From Pseudomonadota bacterium (GTDB lineage: Bacteria > Pseudomonadota > Alphaproteobacteria > Rhizobiales > Hyphomicrobiaceae): a stretch of DNA of 8,569 nucleotides. Made by a program: the position numbers and the translations under genes. Location: NCBI GenBank assembly GCA_003242645.1, contig QGVC01000142.1, positions 1 through 8,569 of the forward strand, written 5' to 3'. Shown one piece after another: positions 6,149 to 8,569 of this stretch. Under the pieces are notes generated by a model. It worked only from the letters and a program-made list of their open reading frames with translations, was not told the DNA's origin and ran no database searches. Position 1 is the first letter of the stretch; each line of letters begins with the position of its first letter.

Positions 6149-6832
6149 TCAGTTCACAGCGCCGCCCGAGCCGCTCTCGCTCGATGCCAGCTCCATCTCA
6201 GCAAGAGCCATGAGCACCTCGGCACGGGTCTTCAGGTCCTTGGCCTCGAGGAGCGCCTGCTTCTCTTCCGCACCATAAGGGCACACCACCGAGAGGGAGT
6301 TGACCAGGTATTCGCTCGGTGCGCTTAGGATGGCTCGCCAATCCGCCTTCAGTTTGTGAGCCTCGAGATAGCTCCTCAGCACGCGGAGCAGGTTCGATCT
6401 GTCAACCAGCTCTTCGCCGGCGCCGACCTCGAAGTCATGGCTGAACGCGTCATAGCTCACCTGGAACAGGCGATATGGCTTGCTGGTCGGCACCTCCTTG
6501 GTCAGATCGAACCTAGCCACGCCCGTCACGGTCACGAGCACCCGATCGTCGTCCAGCTCCTGGAAAGCGGTCAGACGGCCGGCGCAGCCCACGGGCCGCA
6601 AGCTCACCGCCTTACCGGGAGGGCTTTCCTCCTCTCCCTCCGAGCGGTCCGGCTGCACGATGCCGAGGATCCGGTCCCCTGAAAGAATGTCCTCCAGCAT
6701 CTTGAGGTACCGCGGCTCGTAGATACTGAGCGGCAGCACGGCACGTGGCAGCAAGATGACTCCGCGCAACGGAAACACCGGAATCTGCTGCGGCAGATCG
6801 CTCGGACTACGGTATCGGTCCGTAGGGGCCAA
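6149..6832 (-). CDS. stand-alone LON substrate-binding domain protein
   Basis: This 227-residue protein corresponds to the N-terminal substrate-binding domain of Lon protease, without the AAA+ ATPase or the Ser-Lys peptidase. Seen: the hallmark opening [20 protein letters not shown], followed by [10 protein letters not shown] (residues 17-46), then GIVQP, GCAGRL and a VTGVARF segment. The C-terminal helical part begins near WRAIL. Such proteins are widespread in proteobacteria. They presumably bind unfolded or specific protein segments but cannot degrade them, and their role is unclear. The start is TTG at 6832, supported by a strong AAGGAGG 5 nt upstream; no ATG gives a complete N-terminus. 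It follows the thioredoxin-TPR gene by 26 nt and precedes the Trm112-like gene by 14 nt, so it lies in the middle of an operon. It ends in TGA. Confidence 0.92.
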   Translation of the reverse strand: MAPTDRYRSPSDLPQQIPVFPLRGVILLPRAVLPLSIYEPRYLKMLEDILSGDRILGIVQPDRSEGEEESPPGKAVSLRPVGCAGRLTAFQELDDDRVLVTVTGVARFDLTKEVPTSKPYRLFQVSYDAFSHDFEVGAGEELVDRSNLLRVLRSYLEAHKLKADWRAILSAPSEYLVNSLSVVCPYGAEEKQALLEAKDLKTRAEVLMALAEMELASSESGSGGAVN

Positions 6833-6837
6833 TCGGG

Positions 6838-6844
6838 CCTCCTT
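6838..6844 (-). promoter_or_regulatory. strong Shine-Dalgarno AAGGAGG for the TTG-started LON-domain gene
   Basis: The minus strand reads AAGGAGG, 5 nt before TTG at 6832. It is the best ribosome binding site in the window and decides the choice of a non-ATG start. It falls in the 26-nt gap after the thioredoxin-TPR stop codon, so translation of the LON-domain protein need not depend on the upstream gene. Confidence 0.7.
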
Positions 6845-6858
6845 CGAGGTTCGGAGCC

Positions 6859-7371
6859 TCAGGCGAACATGAGCGAGGAAAGTCGACGCCGTCCCTCGAT
6901 CGTATGCGGGTCCTTCGGCCCCCAGGCATCAAAGAGCTGGATGAGCTGCTTGCGCGCAGCCTCGTCGTTCCAGTTGCGATCGCGGCGGTAGATCTCCAGC
7001 AGATGATCTATCGCGCCCGTCTTGTCGCCACGAGCCGCGAGTGCAAGGGCTAGGTTCATCCGCGACTCGTGATCGTTCGGATCGGCGGCGACCTTGGCCT
7101 CGAGCTCTGCGATGTCGCCGCTGGCGCCAGCTTTCTTGGCCAGCTCCAACGCCGCCACGACGCTCGTCACAGCGCTCGCATGCCGCTTGTCCGGCGGCAC
7201 GAGAGCAATCGTCTGCTCGGCCCGCGCGATGTCCCCGCTCTGCAGATAGCACTTGGCCAAACCGGCGAGGGCGTTGACGTTCTGGCGGTCCTCTTGAAGG
7301 ACCGTCGCGTAGATCTCAGCCGCCCGCTGCAGGTCACGCGCTTCTAGCGCGGCTTCCGCGGCTTCGAGCAT
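6859..7371 (-). CDS. cnoX: CnoX-type TPR domain, C-terminal part of the interrupted thioredoxin-TPR gene
   Basis: This 170-residue open segment is the tetratricopeptide part of a CnoX (YbbN) chaperedoxin, which holds unfolding proteins and protects their cysteines. Seen: helical repeats AAEAALEARDLQRAAEIYAT, then LAGLAKCYLQSGDIARAEQT, then SRMNLALALAARGDKTGAID. The closing motif DAWGPKDPHTIEGRRRLSSL is, from memory, typical of alphaproteobacterial homologues. It shares its frame with the thioredoxin half: 29 codons without a stop separate it from the TAG at 7459-7461. The ATG at 7371 is internal to the expected protein and has no good ribosome site, so independent translation is doubtful. Together with the thioredoxin half the gene would be 302 codons, the normal full length. 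It ends in TGA, 26 nt before the LON-domain gene. Confidence 0.8.
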   Translation of the reverse strand: MLEAAEAALEARDLQRAAEIYATVLQEDRQNVNALAGLAKCYLQSGDIARAEQTIALVPPDKRHASAVTSVVAALELAKKAGASGDIAELEAKVAADPNDHESRMNLALALAARGDKTGAIDHLLEIYRRDRNWNDEAARKQLIQLFDAWGPKDPHTIEGRRRLSSLMFA

Positions 7372-7461
7372 CGCCGCAATGCCAGCTTCCCCCCCCTCGC
7401 CGAGCGGGCGACCGGTAAAGGCCCGGACGGCCCCCCCGGGTTGGGACCCCCACAGGCCCTA
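7372..7461 (-). other. amber codon and divergent G-rich linker joining the two halves of cnoX
   Basis: TAG at 7459-7461 is codon 102 of the thioredoxin frame, where family members usually read something like PVDGF. The next 29 codons are open and begin GLWGSQPGGAVRAF. The overall pattern (glycine, Gln-Pro, AVRAF, GEGGE) aligns with the expected helix without any indel, but many single residues look changed. The plus strand here carries C runs of 8 (7389-7396), 7 (7431-7437) and 5 (7447-7451). The conserved flanks are unaffected. Sequencing error, true mutation and readthrough are all possible. Confidence 0.6.
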
Positions 7462-7764
7462 AAGCGCCCGGCCACCACGGAAGGCATAAACCGTCGGCAG
7501 CGATTGCACCCGAAGCTGCCCGGCGATCGCTGGGTGCTCATCCACGTTGAGCTTCACCAGCCGCACCTTGCCGTTGTAGCTCCGCACCACCTTTTCGAGA
7601 ATGGGCGTGAGCTGCCGGCACGGCCCGCACCAGGCGGCCCAGAAGTCCACAAGAACGAGGGCCGAGCGCGACGCCTCGATCACGTCCTTGGCGAAATTTG
7701 CGGTTGTGGTGTCCTTGATTATGTCCTGACCTGCTGCAGCAGGTTGACGTGCACCAATATCCAT
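7459..7764 (-). CDS. cnoX: thioredoxin domain, N-terminal part of an interrupted CnoX-type gene
   Basis: This 101-residue segment is a complete thioredoxin fold core with the active site WCGPC (Trp45, Cys46-Cys49), preceded by LVLVDFWAA, and a cis-proline loop SLPTVYAF (Pro90). The CGPC motif suggests a redox-active domain, unlike E. coli CnoX, which lacks the two-cysteine motif. The alphaproteobacterial CnoX group with CGPC is known from Caulobacter. The start is the ATG at 7764, with GAGGAG about 6 nt upstream; the frame is open to 7809 but without a better site. Translation stops at TAG after GGRAL, short of the last strand and helix of the fold. The missing parts and the TPR domain follow in the same frame. 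Without readthrough the product would be an incomplete thioredoxin and probably unstable. Confidence 0.85.
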   Translation of the reverse strand: MDIGARQPAAAGQDIIKDTTTANFAKDVIEASRSALVLVDFWAAWCGPCRQLTPILEKVVRSYNGKVRLVKLNVDEHPAIAGQLRVQSLPTVYAFRGGRAL

Positions 7765-7802
7765 CTGGGTCTCCTCGGCCGGTTCCCATCTTTTCGCGGG
7801 GA

Positions 7803-7825
7803 CAACCACAAGATTGTGGTGGTTG
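7803..7825 (-). promoter_or_regulatory. inverted repeat between the prolyl-tRNA deacylase and thioredoxin genes
   Basis: ACCACAA (7805-7811) and TTGTGGT (7814-7820) form a perfect repeat with 2 bases between; as RNA it would fold CCACA-loop-TGTGG. Flanking CAACC (7803-7807) and GGTTG (7821-7825) allow an alternative pairing. It starts 5 nt past the deacylase stop and ends about 40 nt before the thioredoxin ATG. It has no T run, so it is more likely an intercistronic RNA element than a terminator. Confidence 0.3.
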
Positions 7826-7830
7826 GCGCC

Positions 7831-8337
7831 TCAGACAATGGGCGCGTCAACCAAATCAACGATATGTGGCTCGTGCCCACATGCGCGAATGAACCGCAAA
7901 AGGTCGTCCCGCGCAATGTTCGTCGTGGCCGTGTTCTCGAGCGGATGGCAATTGATGGTGTCATAAGCCATCAGCCTCTTGTCCAGGACGAACGTCACCT
8001 GCCGGTCGCGGTCGTTAATGAGCGCGAAGGGGGTCACGGACCCCGGAGGCACGCCGAGCACCTCCATCAGCAGCTCCGGCTTGCCGAAGCTCAACCGGGC
8101 ACAACCCAGGATCTTCGGTAGCGCCTTGAGGTTGACCTGGCTGTGGCTCTCGGCCGTCACCAGGAATAACTTGCCCTTGGCGTCCTTGAGAAACAGGTTC
8201 TTGGTGTGGCCGCCGGGAAGGTCCCGCTCCAGCTTCTCACTTTCGGCCACCGTGAACACGGGCTCGTGCTCGACCGTCTTGGTTTCGATGCCAAGTTCGG
8301 CCAGACGGGCAAACAGGTCGGCGCGTGTGGCAGGCAT
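7831..8337 (-). CDS. YbaK/ProXp-ala-type prolyl-tRNA deacylase
   Basis: This 168-residue cytoplasmic enzyme of the YbaK/INS superfamily hydrolyses mischarged tRNA. It resembles most the ProXp-ala/PrdX branch, which removes alanine from Ala-tRNA(Pro). Seen: the opening helix LFARLAELGIETKTVEHEP; the segment PGGHTKNLFLKDAKGKLFLV with the conserved Lys46; the GSVTP loop (residues 99-103) that closes the acyl pocket; and HPLENTATT (131-139), followed by DLLRFI and a GHEP motif. These last features favour ProXp-ala over YbaK proper. The length is typical. The ATG at 8337 has AAGGA 8 nt upstream. It is the first gene of the minus-strand cluster, 66 nt before the thioredoxin gene. It is complete and ends in TGA. 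Confidence 0.9.
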   Translation of the reverse strand: MPATRADLFARLAELGIETKTVEHEPVFTVAESEKLERDLPGGHTKNLFLKDAKGKLFLVTAESHSQVNLKALPKILGCARLSFGKPELLMEVLGVPPGSVTPFALINDRDRQVTFVLDKRLMAYDTINCHPLENTATTNIARDDLLRFIRACGHEPHIVDLVDAPIV

Positions 8338-8569
8338 GCTGGAGGTCCTTGGGGGAGTTGAGCGTCATGCGGGCTGATGCGGAGCGTCTAGCCCGTTGAG
8401 GCGCGGGGTGCAACACGCCGGCACTAATCGTGGGAAGCCATCTTGGCAAACGCAGGATTGCGCTCAAGGGCCAGGACTAACACGTCTTGGAATCGACCGC
8501 AAAAACCCAGTGCCTACGCTGCTGAAGCACCCTCTGTCGCTTGGCCAGTAATGAATGGCGGAGCTTAGG
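8338..8569. other. right-edge flank upstream of the deacylase gene
   Basis: This flank should contain the promoter of the minus-strand cluster, but I could not pick one. On the minus strand a 29-codon open stretch (8427-8513) ends ERNPAFAKMASHD before TAG at 8424-8426. It could be the 3' end of a neighbouring gene, but another TAG (8514-8516) precedes it in the same frame and a TAA lies at 8565-8567. I do not recognise the sequence, so I leave it uncalled. Confidence 0.3.

Noticed and set aside
7441..8121. 226-codon plus-strand open frame
   Set aside because: It is antisense to the deacylase and the thioredoxin domain, both well supported by motifs.

Overview
The window reads as chromosomal DNA of a high-GC alphaproteobacterium, most likely of the Hyphomicrobiales (Rhizobiales) type. 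This rests on the strong GC bias at third codon positions, the near-exclusive TGA stops, the class I PHA synthase, and the gene order prolyl-tRNA deacylase / thioredoxin-TPR / LON-domain protein / Trm112-like protein, which I recall from that group. The assignment is from memory of protein families, not from a search. No tRNA, rRNA, IS element, CRISPR array or phage gene was seen.

Layout, left to right. Bases 1-106 may hold the 5' end of a minus-strand gene that runs off the window. A YgjP-type zinc metallopeptidase (423-1175, +) converges with a small two-helix membrane protein (1195-1488, -). After a structured intergenic region comes a short anti-sigma-like protein (1825-2025, +). It ends in TAG and is followed in the same frame by a 41-residue single-helix membrane protein (2035-2160, +). 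These converge with an uncharacterised 97-residue protein (2299-2592, -). Next is a minus-strand pair: class I PHA synthase phaC (3694-5586) and a zinc alcohol dehydrogenase 18 nt downstream (2692-3675), closed by a hairpin at 2653-2681.

The right third is a minus-strand cluster concerned with translation fidelity and protein quality: a YbaK/ProXp-ala-type prolyl-tRNA deacylase (7831-8337), a CnoX-type thioredoxin-TPR protein (6859-7764), a stand-alone LON substrate-binding domain protein (6149-6832) and a Trm112-like protein (5904-6134). The spacings are 66, 26 and 14 nt, so these are probably co-transcribed.

The most unusual feature is in-frame amber codons. The thioredoxin-TPR gene is split by one TAG (7459-7461), with the rest of the protein continuing in the same frame. 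The anti-sigma-like gene is likewise separated from a membrane helix by one in-frame TAG (2023-2025). Nine other proposed genes all end in TGA and none in TAA. The choices are sequencing error, decay of both genes, or some form of amber readthrough. The thioredoxin junction also lies in a homopolymer-rich patch, which makes error or decay the simplest explanation there.
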